From positions 299,760 through 363,759 of the forward strand of contig CAXXNZ010000004.1 in the NCBI GenBank assembly GCA_963676075.2: 64,000 bases of DNA, written 5' to 3'. Source of the stretch: JAHJQZ01 sp963676075 (GTDB taxonomy: Bacteria; Pseudomonadota; Alphaproteobacteria; Rhizobiales; Devosiaceae). The position numbers and the translations under genes were made by a program. Shown piece by piece: positions 8,079 through 17,024 of the stretch; within the stretch, counting starts at the first letter, position 1, and every line of letters starts with the position of its first letter. The notes under the pieces were generated by a model. That model ran no database searches, was not told where the DNA came from, and saw only the letters and a program-made list of their open reading frames with translations.

Positions 8079-9308
8079 CTAAAGGAACGACCGACCGTGC
8101 TTGCCCGGCGCCAATCCGAGCCATTTCGCCGCCGTCTCGCCGATATCGGCGAAGGTTTGGCGCAGTCCGGCCGAGCCGGGCTTGAGCGCTGGCGAGAACA
8201 TCAGGATCGGTATCTGCTCGCGGGTGTGATCGGTGCCGGACCAGCTCGGATCATTGCCGTGGTCGGCAGTCAGGATCAGCAGGTCGTCCTGAGCCATTTT
8301 GGCAATCAGTTCCGGCAGGCGGGCGTCGAACGCTTCAAGCGCCGCAGCATAGCCCGGAATATCGCGCCGGTGGCCAAAATCCTGGTCGAAATCGACGAAG
8401 TTGGTGAAGATCAGACCACGATCGCCTGCCATGTCGAGGGCTTCGAGGGTGCGGTCGAACAGCACCATGTTGCCCGATGCCTTGATCTTGTGGGTAACGC
8501 CGCGTGCCGCGTAGATGTCGGAGATCTTTCCGATGGCGTAAACGTCGTGCCCGGCCTCGGCGTTGCGGTCGAGCAGCGTCGGCTCGGGCGGTTCGATGGC
8601 ATAGTCGTGGCGGTTGCCGGTGCGCTTGAAATCAGCCGGTGTCTCGCCGACAAAGGGCCGGGCGATGACGCGGCCGATCATCATCGGCGCGGTGTGCTTG
8701 AAGGCGATCTCACACAGCTCATAAAGCTTTTCGAGGCCGAAATGGGTCTCATGCGCCGCGATCTGGAACACCGAGTCGGCGCTGGTGTAGCAGATCGGCT
8801 TGCCGGTACGGATGTGCTCCTCACCAAGCTCGTTGATGATGACGGTGCCCGAGGAATGCTTGTTGCCGAGGATACCGGGCAACCCGGCTTCCCTCACGAT
8901 GGACTCGATCAGCTCCTCGGGGAAACAGGGCTCGCCCTTGGGGAAATAGCCCCACTCGAACGGCACCGGCACGCCGGCGATTTCCCAATGGCCGGACGGG
9001 GTGTCCTTGCCCTTGGAGACTTCGCGGCCTACGGCCCAGAAGCCGGCGGCATCCTCAGAAAAACCCGGTGCAAGGGTGCCGGAAGAGAGCTTGCCGGCGG
9101 CGCCGAGCCCGAGACGATCTAGATTGGGCAGGTTGAGCGGACCGGACCGCAACCCATCGCGGTCGCCGGCGCCGGAAGCGCAGCCCTCGGCGATGTGCAG
9201 AAACGTGTTGGCGCCGGTATCGGGCCGGCCGTCGTTGAAATAGGCGTCGGCATCGGGCGCACCGCCAATGCCGAAACTGTCCATCATGGCGATAATGACG
9301 CGACCCAT
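8079..9308 (-). CDS. deoB: Phosphopentomutase
   Basis: A 409-residue alkaline-phosphatase-superfamily enzyme interconverting (deoxy)ribose-1-phosphate and -5-phosphate. Metal and phosphate site motifs are visible: MDSFGIGGAPDA at the N-terminus, DTGANTF with the phospho-acceptor Thr, and TADHGNDPS near residue 335. The start codon overlaps the deoA stop by one base (TGATG), so translation is coupled. Full length for the family. It links nucleoside phosphorolysis to DeoC. Confidence 0.97.
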   Translation of the reverse strand: MGRVIIAMMDSFGIGGAPDADAYFNDGRPDTGANTFLHIAEGCASGAGDRDGLRSGPLNLPNLDRLGLGAAGKLSSGTLAPGFSEDAAGFWAVGREVSKGKDTPSGHWEIAGVPVPFEWGYFPKGEPCFPEELIESIVREAGLPGILGNKHSSGTVIINELGEEHIRTGKPICYTSADSVFQIAAHETHFGLEKLYELCEIAFKHTAPMMIGRVIARPFVGETPADFKRTGNRHDYAIEPPEPTLLDRNAEAGHDVYAIGKISDIYAARGVTHKIKASGNMVLFDRTLEALDMAGDRGLIFTNFVDFDQDFGHRRDIPGYAAALEAFDARLPELIAKMAQDDLLILTADHGNDPSWSGTDHTREQIPILMFSPALKPGSAGLRQTFADIGETAAKWLGLAPGKHGRSFL

Positions 9309-10636
9309 CAGTTCTGTCCTTTTGGCATGATCACTTCGGCAATGAGCGGATTGTCCGGGGCCTTGCCGCCAATGGTATAGGCTTCCTCGAGCCGGCGCGC
9401 TGCTTCCGCGGCGGACGTAGCATCGCGGGCATGAAGGCGCGCCAGTGGCGTCTTGCCATCAACCTTGCTGCCCAGCCCAACCAGAGTGTCGAAACCGACG
9501 GCATGATCGATCTTGTCGGACGGCATGCGCCGGCCGCCGCCAAGCGCCACCACCGCCATGCCGATACCGCGCGCGTCGATGGCCGAGACCGTCCCGGATC
9601 CCTTGGCGAAGACATCGCGCACGATCGGGGCCGCTTCGAAATGAGCATCCATCTTGTCGACGAAATCGACGGGACCGCCAAGCGCTGCCACCATTTTCGA
9701 GAATGTCTCGGCAGCAGCACCGGAGGCGAGGACGTCTTCGCACCGCGCCCGCCCGGCCGCGAGGTCGGGCGCCACGCCACCGAGCACGAGTGCCGCCGCC
9801 GAAAGCTCGAGCGTCACCTCGTAAAGGCGCGTGTCGCGCCGGGCGCCGGTGAGGAAATCGACGGCGTTGCGGATCTCGAGCGCATTGCCGGCGGTGCTGG
9901 CCAACGGCTCGTTCATGTCGGTGATCAGTGCCCCGGTCTTGACCCCGGCACCATTGGCGACCCCGACAAGGGAGTCTGCCAGGCGGCGCGCATCCTCGGG
10001 TGTCTTCATGAAGGCGCCCGAACCGGTCTTGACGTCAAGGATCAGCCCCTGCAGGCCGGCGGCGAGCTTTTTGGACAGGATCGAGGCCGTGATCAGCGAG
10101 ATGTTCTCGACCGTCGCGGTGACGTCGCGGATGGCATAGAGCGTGCGATCGGCCGGCGCGAGATCGTTGGTCTGTCCGATGATGGCGCAGCCGACCTCTT
10201 TGACCGTCTTGTGGAACAGCGCATTGTCTGGATTGGTCGAATAGCCGGGGATCGAGTCGAACTTGTCGAGCGTGCCGCCGGTATGGCCCAGCCCCCGCCC
10301 CGAGATCATCGGCACGAAGACGCCGCAAGCGGCGAGGATCGGCGCCAGCATCAGCGAGGTGTTGTCGCCGATGCCACCGGTCGAGTGCTTGTCCACCACC
10401 GGCCCGTCAAGATCGGACCAGTCGAGCACCGAACCGGAATCCCGCATCGCCTCGGTCAGCGCAACGCGCTCTTCGAGATCCATGTTGCGGAAATACACAG
10501 CCATGGCGAACGCCGCCGCCTGCGCTTCGGACACCGTGCCGGCGGCGAAGCCGGAGATGAAACGCTTGATCTCTTCTGTGCTCAGCTTATTGCCATCGCG
10601 CTTGTGCGCAATGACTTCCTGGGGGAGGAAAACCAC
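9308..10636 (-). CDS. deoA: Thymidine phosphorylase
   Basis: A 442-residue pyrimidine nucleoside phosphorylase that splits thymidine with phosphate to thymine and deoxyribose-1-phosphate. The phosphate-binding signature VDKHSTGGIGDN and the KTGSGAFM loop are intact. The helical N-terminal domain (EVIAHKRDGNKLSTEEI) is typical. It is coupled to deoB by a one-base overlap. Upstream it is separated from deoC and punA by four genes, so the deo genes are not strictly contiguous here. Confidence 0.97.
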   Translation of the reverse strand: MVFLPQEVIAHKRDGNKLSTEEIKRFISGFAAGTVSEAQAAAFAMAVYFRNMDLEERVALTEAMRDSGSVLDWSDLDGPVVDKHSTGGIGDNTSLMLAPILAACGVFVPMISGRGLGHTGGTLDKFDSIPGYSTNPDNALFHKTVKEVGCAIIGQTNDLAPADRTLYAIRDVTATVENISLITASILSKKLAAGLQGLILDVKTGSGAFMKTPEDARRLADSLVGVANGAGVKTGALITDMNEPLASTAGNALEIRNAVDFLTGARRDTRLYEVTLELSAAALVLGGVAPDLAAGRARCEDVLASGAAAETFSKMVAALGGPVDFVDKMDAHFEAAPIVRDVFAKGSGTVSAIDARGIGMAVVALGGGRRMPSDKIDHAVGFDTLVGLGSKVDGKTPLARLHARDATSAAEAARRLEEAYTIGGKAPDNPLIAEVIMPKGQN

Positions 10637-10681
10637 TTGCCTGTTCCTTTGTTGGAGATGGACCGTTCTGCGCGGCCCCGA

Positions 10682-11095
10682 TCAGTTCATATGCCGGTAA
10701 ATCGCGACGCACCCGTCCCGTGGTGAAATGGAAATCATCAGCACCTGCTTTTCAGTCCAGCCCAGAGGTCGGGTGATTGTCCAGTTCTGGGAGTTGTCGG
10801 CATAGGTAAGGCTCTTTTCGTAGAATTTGTAGGTGACATTGCCCGCAACGCTCGGATCATCGTTCAGCGTCTGAAGGCGGGACAGTGTTGCCACAACGCA
10901 GACATTTCTCGACACGTTCATACCGCGGGTGCCCGGCGCGTCCAGCGCGCCCCATTGCTCATTGAGCTCATCCATGATGCCGACGAGCTGGTTGTAGAAG
11001 GCGTTGTCGGTCTTCGCCTCGCTGCACGCCGCAAGCGCTGCGAGGATAATGCCGATCGCCAGGATGGCTTTCACTCCGCCCAAAAATACGGTCAT
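10682..11095 (-). CDS. Small predicted lipoprotein
   Basis: A 137-residue protein with a lipoprotein signal: hydrophobic stretch then lipobox LAAC (residues about 20-23), giving a membrane-anchored mature protein of about 115 residues. A strong GGGG ribosome-binding site precedes the ATG at 11095. Two further cysteines (VCVVAT, DGCVAIY) may pair. I recognise no family. It sits in the leftward cluster between the acetyltransferase and deoA but has no evident link to nucleoside metabolism. Confidence 0.75.
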   Translation of the reverse strand: MTVFLGGVKAILAIGIILAALAACSEAKTDNAFYNQLVGIMDELNEQWGALDAPGTRGMNVSRNVCVVATLSRLQTLNDDPSVAGNVTYKFYEKSLTYADNSQNWTITRPLGWTEKQVLMISISPRDGCVAIYRHMN

Positions 11096-11117
11096 CGTTC
11101 CCCCCCGAGCAACGTGA

Positions 11118-11717
11118 TCATCCAGCGCCCCGCGACACAGCGCCGGCGCCGGCAATGGTCCTTGTCATGACCCATTGGGTCTTTCCCAAGGGACGGACGC
11201 GGACGAATCCATTGCGCTCGAACATTGGCACCGTGCCGGCATGAAGGAAAGAAGCGGAGGTTTTCCGGTTTTCGACATCATCCGGATAACCTTCGACGCT
11301 GCCGCCGCCGAGCCGGGCAATTTCTGCAACAGCGCCGGCAAGAGCGGCATCCGCAACGCCGCGTCCGCGGTGCGCCTTGTCGACGAAGAAACAGGTGATC
11401 CGCCAGTCCGGCAAGCTCACAAGGCCCTGTTCATAGGCCTTCCTGTTCCTGATCCGCGGCAATTCGGCGGTCTGGCCGAACTGGCACCGGCCGACACAGG
11501 CGGGCCCATCATAGACAAGGGCCGACTGGGTCGTTCCGGCTCTGACGCGATCGTGCTTGACTGACTTGCGCTCGGCAGTCGAGAGCTTGCGCGGCGCGCC
11601 TTCGGCATGAAAATGCAGGCACCAGCATCCACCCCAGACGCCGTTATGCCGTTCGACCAGATCGGCGAAATCGTCCCAGGTCGCCTCGCTCAGCGGTCGA
11701 ATGCTGAAACCGGTCAT
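11118..11717 (-). CDS. GNAT family N-acetyltransferase
   Basis: A 199-residue protein with a GNAT fold. The acetyl-CoA motif is CFFVDKAHRGRGVADAAL (about residues 105-122), followed by the ARLGGGSVEGYP strand and an ERNGFVRV motif near the end. An early WGGCWCLHFH segment resembles a subgroup often annotated only as GNAT. The start at 11717 gives a normal N-terminus (MTGFSIRPLSEATWDDF); its ribosome-binding site is weak. The acceptor substrate is unknown. Confidence 0.85.
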   Translation of the reverse strand: MTGFSIRPLSEATWDDFADLVERHNGVWGGCWCLHFHAEGAPRKLSTAERKSVKHDRVRAGTTQSALVYDGPACVGRCQFGQTAELPRIRNRKAYEQGLVSLPDWRITCFFVDKAHRGRGVADAALAGAVAEIARLGGGSVEGYPDDVENRKTSASFLHAGTVPMFERNGFVRVRPLGKTQWVMTRTIAGAGAVSRGAG

Positions 11718-11787
11718 TGCGCGGCCCCGTCGCGCATGGCCATCGCTCTCGCCGCGCTCCGCCAAAGGTCCGAGGCCGCCGGCATCG

Positions 11788-12078
11788 TCAGGTTTTCCGC
11801 AGCTGCACGGGCGGCTTTTCAGCCCGGACGATGACGCCCTTGAACTCCAGGTCGAGCTGAACGCATTTGACCCACCACCCTGCATTTTCGCCGCCGGGAA
11901 AAAGGTCCTGCGGCAAAAGCGGTTTGACAGCTGCGATGATCTCGGCGGGCGTCATGCCGGGGGCTTCGGCGGGCATCACCTTCAGCATCGCATCGCGCAT
12001 GGCTTCATATTTGGCCGTGTCGACCCGCGTAACGTGATCCGGGGAATTGATATTCCGCACTTCGATCTTTTCGGCCAT
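11788..12078 (-). CDS. DUF6958-like conserved small protein
   Basis: A 96-residue cytoplasmic protein. From memory it resembles a conserved family (DUF6958) with motifs TRVDTAKYEAMRDAML, QDLFPGGENAGWWVK and VQLDLEFKG, all present here. The function is unknown. It starts shortly after the aldehyde dehydrogenase stop on the same strand, so it is probably co-transcribed. The family name is from recall and was not checked by a search. Confidence 0.75.
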   Translation of the reverse strand: MAEKIEVRNINSPDHVTRVDTAKYEAMRDAMLKVMPAEAPGMTPAEIIAAVKPLLPQDLFPGGENAGWWVKCVQLDLEFKGVIVRAEKPPVQLRKT

Positions 12079-12108
12079 ACACGACTCCAGGTCGGATTCA
12101 GGCGTGGC

Positions 12109-14484
12109 TCACGCGCCGTAGGGCACCCAAATGTTCTTTACCTGAGTGGCCTTGGCAAGAAAATAGTCGCCCTCCATCACCTTTGAATCAAACCAGTCGT
12201 ACTGGAGCCCGCGCGTCGTCCACATCTGCTTGAGATTGTGGATCGAGGCCTTTTCCATTTCAGTGCTGTCTTCCGCCGAACCGCAGAACCACATGCCATC
12301 GACACCGTCGTGATCGGCAAGAACCTTGCCGAGCGCCGGGGCGTCGCCGGTGACGATGTTCACCACGCCGCCGGGCACGTCGGAGGTTTCCATGACCTGA
12401 TAGAAATCGGTCATGGCCAACGGGTGCAGTTCGGACGGCACCAGCACCACCGGATTGCCCATGGCAATGGCCGGCGCGATCAGCGAAATGGCGCCGAGCA
12501 GCGGCGCTTCGGTGGGCGCGACAATGCCGATGACACCGAGCGGTTCCTTCATTGCCAACGACACGGCGCGGATCGGCACGTTGTGCACCGCCCCATCATA
12601 TTTGTCGGCCCAGCCGCCAAAGGCGAACAGCCGCTCGATCGAGGCGGCAACTTCCTTTTCGGCGGCGGCAGCGGAAACGCCGGTCATCTGACGGATGCGG
12701 TCGGCGAACTCGGCCTTGCGGTAATCGAGGTTCTCGCCGAGGTAATAAAGGATCTGCGATTTGAGGTGACCGGTTTTGCCAGCCCAGCCAAGCGCCTTGC
12801 GTGCCGCCTCGACGGCGTTGCGGATGTCCTTGCGGTTGCCGTCGCACACTTCACCGAGCGCCACGCCCTTGGGCGAGATCACCGTACGTGCATAGCCGGA
12901 ATCGCCACGCGCCTGCTTGCCGCCGACATAGAGCTTGGCGGTGCGGTCGATGCCGGAGATTTCGTAGCTGGCGATGGCGTCGGCACCTTTCGGCGCGGCG
13001 GCAGGCTTGAGCTTTTTCTCGAAGGCGGGCTTCAGGTAGGACGCCATGCCTTCCTTGCCACCCTCGCGACCAAAACCGGATTCACGGTAGCCGCCGAAAC
13101 CGGCAGCGGCATCGAACTGGTTCGAGCAATTGATCCAGACGACACCGGCCTTGAGCTGCGGTGCGATGTCGAGGGCGAGATTGAGGTTTTCGCTCCACAC
13201 CGTCGCGGCAAGGCCATAGGCGGTGTTATTGGCCAGTTGCACCGCTTCCTCGGGGGTGCGGAAGCTCATCGCCACCAGCACCGGCCCGAAAATCTCGTCG
13301 CGCACCAGCGAGTGCGACGGCGACACGCCGGTGACCAGCATCGGCTTCATGAAACAGCCCTGGTTGGGCACGGTAACGGCAGCCTCGTAGCGGAAGCCGC
13401 CCTCTTCATCGCCCTTTTTCAGCATTTTCTGAATGGACTCGAACTGCACCGGCGCAACGAGCGCGCCGATATCGATCGACTTGTCGAGCGGATCGCCGAC
13501 GCGCAGCTTGTCCATGCGCGCCTTGAGCTTTTTGATGAATTTGTCTTCGATCGATTCCTGCACCAACAGCCGCGACCCGGCGCAGCACACCTGCCCCTGG
13601 TTGAACCAGATGGCATCGACAAGGCCTTCGATGGCGCTGTCGATATCGGCATCATCGAATACGATGTACGGCGACTTGCCACCAAGTTCGAGCGACAGGC
13701 CTTTGCCGGAGCCGGCAGTGGCGGTGCGCAAGGTGCGGCCAACCCCGGTCGAGCCGGTGAAGGCGATCTTGTCGACGTCAGGGTGTTCGACGAGAGCCGT
13801 GCCGGCGACCGAACCGGCGCCAGTGACGACATTGACGACGCCCGGCGGCAGCCCGGCCTTTTCGCAGATCTCGGCAAACAGCAGCGCGGTCAGCGAGGTC
13901 AGCGCCGCCGGCTTGATGACGACAGTATTGCCGGCGGCAAGCGCCGGGGCGATCTTCCAGGCCAGCATCAGGGTGGGAAAATTCCACGGGATGATCTGGC
14001 CGCAAACGCCATAGGGCACGTGGTCGGGGAAGGACCGCTCGATGTGCTGGGCCCAGCCGGCATGATGGTAAAAATGCCGTATCGCCAGCGGAATGTCGGC
14101 ATCGCGGCTTTCGCGGATCGGCTTGCCGTTGTCGAGCGTTTCCAGAACGGCGAACAGGCGCGCGTCCTTCTGCATCAGCCGGGCGATGGCATAAAGATAT
14201 TTGGCGCGCTCGAACCCCGAAAGCGCCGCCCACTTCGGGAACGCGGCCCGCGCTGCCTTGACCGCCGCTTCGACATCATCGGTGGTGCCGGCGGTGATCT
14301 CGGCGAGAACCTCATTATTGGCGGGGTTTTCCGAGGCGATGAGCTTGCCGGGCGCGGTCCACTTGCCGCCGATGAACAAGCCGAACTTGCGCCCATGCGC
14401 ATCGAGCCAGTCAAGGGCAGGCGCCGGGCTCTCGGGGGCCGGACCCCAGTCCATCGATTTCATGATGTCTTTGATCTCGTTCAT
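12109..14484 (-). CDS. Two-domain aldehyde dehydrogenase (ALDH16-like)
   Basis: A 791-residue protein with two tandem ALDH modules. Module 1 (about residues 25-480) is complete: NAD-fold motif FTGSTGVGRT, general base Glu in LELGGKSP and nucleophile Cys in GQVCCAGSRL. Module 2 (about 495-790) keeps the cofactor-domain outline (GVIGIVAPTEAPLLG, VNIVTGDAP) but lacks a recognisable catalytic Cys motif. This intact-plus-degenerate layout is that of ALDH16. It starts ten bases after the deoC stop, so it probably oxidises acetaldehyde or a related product of the DeoC reaction; that link is inferred. A GAGGG site precedes the start at 14484. Confidence 0.93.
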   Translation of the reverse strand: MNEIKDIMKSMDWGPAPESPAPALDWLDAHGRKFGLFIGGKWTAPGKLIASENPANNEVLAEITAGTTDDVEAAVKAARAAFPKWAALSGFERAKYLYAIARLMQKDARLFAVLETLDNGKPIRESRDADIPLAIRHFYHHAGWAQHIERSFPDHVPYGVCGQIIPWNFPTLMLAWKIAPALAAGNTVVIKPAALTSLTALLFAEICEKAGLPPGVVNVVTGAGSVAGTALVEHPDVDKIAFTGSTGVGRTLRTATAGSGKGLSLELGGKSPYIVFDDADIDSAIEGLVDAIWFNQGQVCCAGSRLLVQESIEDKFIKKLKARMDKLRVGDPLDKSIDIGALVAPVQFESIQKMLKKGDEEGGFRYEAAVTVPNQGCFMKPMLVTGVSPSHSLVRDEIFGPVLVAMSFRTPEEAVQLANNTAYGLAATVWSENLNLALDIAPQLKAGVVWINCSNQFDAAAGFGGYRESGFGREGGKEGMASYLKPAFEKKLKPAAAPKGADAIASYEISGIDRTAKLYVGGKQARGDSGYARTVISPKGVALGEVCDGNRKDIRNAVEAARKALGWAGKTGHLKSQILYYLGENLDYRKAEFADRIRQMTGVSAAAAEKEVAASIERLFAFGGWADKYDGAVHNVPIRAVSLAMKEPLGVIGIVAPTEAPLLGAISLIAPAIAMGNPVVLVPSELHPLAMTDFYQVMETSDVPGGVVNIVTGDAPALGKVLADHDGVDGMWFCGSAEDSTEMEKASIHNLKQMWTTRGLQYDWFDSKVMEGDYFLAKATQVKNIWVPYGA

Positions 14485-14494
14485 GGGTCTACCC

Positions 14495-15484
14495 TCACGC
14501 CATGGCCTGGCGATAATCGGCGGCATAGCGGCCGGTGGCGCTGTGTTCGAGCTGGCGTTCGATGTCGGTCAGAAGCGAGGACGCACCGAAGCGGAACAGG
14601 TGTGGATCGAGCCAGGTGTCGCCGAGCTCTTCCTTGATCAGCGCCAGATAGGTCAGCGCATCCTTGGCGGTCGAAATGCCGCCGGCCGGCTTGTAGCCGA
14701 TCTCGATGCCGGTCATTTCGTGGAACTGCCGGATCATGCGGATCATCGCCAGGGTCGTCGGCAGATTGGCATTGACCTTTTCCTTGCCGGTCGAGGTCTT
14801 GATGAAATCGGCGCCGGCCATCATGCAGACCATTGAGGCCTTGGCGACATTGGTCAGCGTCGCCAGTTCGCCGGTGCCGAGGATGGTCTTGAGATGGGCT
14901 TCGCCGCAAGCGGCGCGATAGGAACGGATCTGGCCGTAAAGCCCCTGCCAGTCGCCGGTCAAAACAAGGCCGCGCTCGATGACGATATCGATCTCCTTGG
15001 CACCAGCCTTGACCGAAAGCTCGATCTCCATCAGCCGGCTCTCGATCGGGGCGAGCCCGTGCGGGAAGGCGGTCGAGACGGCGGCGACAGGGATGTCCGT
15101 GCCCTTGAGGGCGTCGACCGCGGTCGAAACGAACTGGTGATAGACGCAGACCGCCGCCGTCGTCAGGCCGATGTCACCGACCCCGAGCGTGTCGAGAATG
15201 TCCTGACGCACCGGATGGCGCGCCTTGGCGCACAGGCGTTCGACGCGGCCGGGCGTGTCGTCGGAATTGAGCGTTGTCAGATCGATGAGCGAAATGGCCT
15301 TCAACAGCCACGCCGACTGCCATTGCTTTTTCACCGAGCGGCGGGCGCCGATGGTGCCGGCGCGGCGTTCGAGCGCCGAACGGTTCATGCGGATACGATC
15401 GATCACATCGAGATCGAGCGGGAAGCCGGGATTGCGCGCACGGGCAACCGTGCCGGATTCATTGTCGACGATACGCAGACTCAT
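14495..15484 (-). CDS. deoC: Deoxyribose-phosphate aldolase
   Basis: A 329-residue class I aldolase cleaving deoxyribose-5-phosphate to glyceraldehyde-3-phosphate and acetaldehyde. Both key lysines are visible: DFIKTSTGK (Schiff base) and GYKPAGGIS. This is the long form with an extra N-terminal region (about 60 residues) found in many alphaproteobacteria. The start ATG overlaps the punA stop by four bases (ATGA), which fixes the start at 15484 and shows coupling. Confidence 0.96.
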   Translation of the reverse strand: MSLRIVDNESGTVARARNPGFPLDLDVIDRIRMNRSALERRAGTIGARRSVKKQWQSAWLLKAISLIDLTTLNSDDTPGRVERLCAKARHPVRQDILDTLGVGDIGLTTAAVCVYHQFVSTAVDALKGTDIPVAAVSTAFPHGLAPIESRLMEIELSVKAGAKEIDIVIERGLVLTGDWQGLYGQIRSYRAACGEAHLKTILGTGELATLTNVAKASMVCMMAGADFIKTSTGKEKVNANLPTTLAMIRMIRQFHEMTGIEIGYKPAGGISTAKDALTYLALIKEELGDTWLDPHLFRFGASSLLTDIERQLEHSATGRYAADYRQAMA

Positions 15485-16308
15485 AGTTCCTCCAACAGCG
15501 CCGGGATCAGGCGCTTCAGCTTTTCCGCTCCCCCCACCGACATTTGTTTGGTGTGGGTGTGCGAAATCCTTTCGTCCGACAGGCCGGCGCCCATATTGGT
15601 GATCGACGAGCAGGCCCAGACCCTGAGGCCGAGCATGCGGGCAAGGATCACCTCGGGCGCGGTCGACATGCCGACGGCATCGGCCCCCAGGGTAATCGCC
15701 ATCCTGATTTCCGCCACCGTCTCGAAGGACGGACCGGAATACCACAGATAGACACCTTCGTTCAGGGCGATGTCGAGCCTTTGGGCAACGGCGCGCGCCG
15801 TCTGCCTCAGACCGGGATCATAGGCATCGACCATGTTGACAAAACGGCGCTCGGTCGGCTCGCCGATCAGCGGGTTCATGCCGGCGTAATTGATGTGATC
15901 GGCGATCATCATCAGATCGCCCGGTGCGGTGCCGGACTTGAGCGAGCCGGCGGCATTGGTCAGGATCAGGGTTTCGGCTCCGAGCGCGGCAAGCGTTTCG
16001 AGCGCCGGGCGCATGGCGGCCGGATTGCCGTTTTCATAATAGTGCTCGCGGCCGGTCAGGATGGCGATCCGCTTGCCCGACAGCGTGCCTATGACAAGGT
16101 CCTTGCCATGACCGGAGACGCCCTCCCCGTCGCGTTGCCCCTTTTTGCCGCTGCCGGGAAACCCGTCGAGACCGGCATAGGGAATGGTGACACGGTCCGT
16201 GACGAGATCGGCAAGGTCTGACAGCCCCGATCCGAGCACCAGTGCCGCGGAAACACGGACATCGGAACCGGCATGGGCCCGGATGGCATTGAGGGCGTTT
16301 GTGCTCAT
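15481..16308 (-). CDS. punA: Purine nucleoside phosphorylase (trimeric PNP/XapA type)
   Basis: A 275-residue phosphorylase splitting purine nucleosides to base and (deoxy)ribose-1-phosphate. Motifs: LVLGSGLSDLAD at the N-terminus, GREHYYENG, LTNAAGSLK, WYSGPSFET, GADAVGMSTAPEV and SSITNMGAG. Compared with the usual pattern, the loop after GFPGS carries an extra basic, Gly-rich insertion (about ten residues, around 65-78) before SGHGKDLVIG. The enzyme core otherwise looks complete. It overlaps deoC by four bases and follows cdd by about 90 bases. Confidence 0.94.
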   Translation of the reverse strand: MSTNALNAIRAHAGSDVRVSAALVLGSGLSDLADLVTDRVTIPYAGLDGFPGSGKKGQRDGEGVSGHGKDLVIGTLSGKRIAILTGREHYYENGNPAAMRPALETLAALGAETLILTNAAGSLKSGTAPGDLMMIADHINYAGMNPLIGEPTERRFVNMVDAYDPGLRQTARAVAQRLDIALNEGVYLWYSGPSFETVAEIRMAITLGADAVGMSTAPEVILARMLGLRVWACSSITNMGAGLSDERISHTHTKQMSVGGAEKLKRLIPALLEEL

Positions 16309-16399
16309 AAAATACTCCTGTTGCTCTGGCAGCTAAGGCGCAGAGCAACGATTTCGTCATTCGACAGGCTCGGGATGAGATCTGTCGTACCTGCCATGC

Positions 16400-16813
16400 T
16401 CATTTCCCGAGATATTCCGGGCCGAACGAATGCGGCAACAGCGCTTCAAGCGTCGTCACCAGAGGCGCGCCGTCGACACCGTGGCTGATCACCACCGTGT
16501 CCAGATCGGCGAACTCGCGGATGCGCTGGCGGCAGGCGCCGCACGGCGTGACCGGCTCGGTGCCGATGCCGGTGATATAGATGCGCTTGATACGCTTGGC
16601 GCCGGCGCCGATCATGGCGGCGATGGCCGAGGCCTCGGCGCAGTTTCCCACCGGATAGGCGGCATTCTCGACATTGCAGCCGGCGTAGATCGTGCCATCA
16701 TCAGCCAGAAGCGCGGCGCCAACCGGGAAATGCGAATAGGGCACATGCGCATGGGCGCGGACCCGTTCGGCCGCCTCGAAAAGTCGCTTGTCGATATCGG
16801 TGAGTGCAGTCAT
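16400..16813 (-). CDS. cdd: Cytidine deaminase
   Basis: A 137-residue homotetrameric-type cytidine deaminase, normal length. The zinc and catalytic motifs NCAEASA (Cys, Glu) and TPCGACRQ (two Cys) are intact, as is the substrate motif YSHFPVGAAL. It converts (deoxy)cytidine to (deoxy)uridine, which the downstream phosphorylases can use. It is the first gene of the leftward salvage cluster and diverges from the nucleoside transporter. Confidence 0.97.
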   Translation of the reverse strand: MTALTDIDKRLFEAAERVRAHAHVPYSHFPVGAALLADDGTIYAGCNVENAAYPVGNCAEASAIAAMIGAGAKRIKRIYITGIGTEPVTPCGACRQRIREFADLDTVVISHGVDGAPLVTTLEALLPHSFGPEYLGK

Positions 16814-17024
16814 CCGATGGCCTCCCTTGGGCAGGAGCCGCGCCTTGGCGCGATCCTTTTACTACGGAGTAGGCGAACGCAGGAAAGCGGTCAACAACGC
16901 CTCCGGGGCCGATGCTTTTTTCTTGCCGTACGAATTGATGGCGTGTTTTGTTACCGCAACGCTGCGGGGACACTCGGACGCAGCCACTTCGCATCCGCTA
17001 CGCCGGATTCACAGGAGAGACACC
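16814..17024. promoter_or_regulatory. Divergent promoter region between cdd and the BMP transporter gene
   Basis: About 210 bases with no gene, from which the catabolic genes go left and the uptake genes go right. A shared regulator is plausible because both sides serve nucleoside use. An AGGAG site at the right end serves the binding-protein gene. No operator could be recognised with confidence. Confidence 0.45.
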
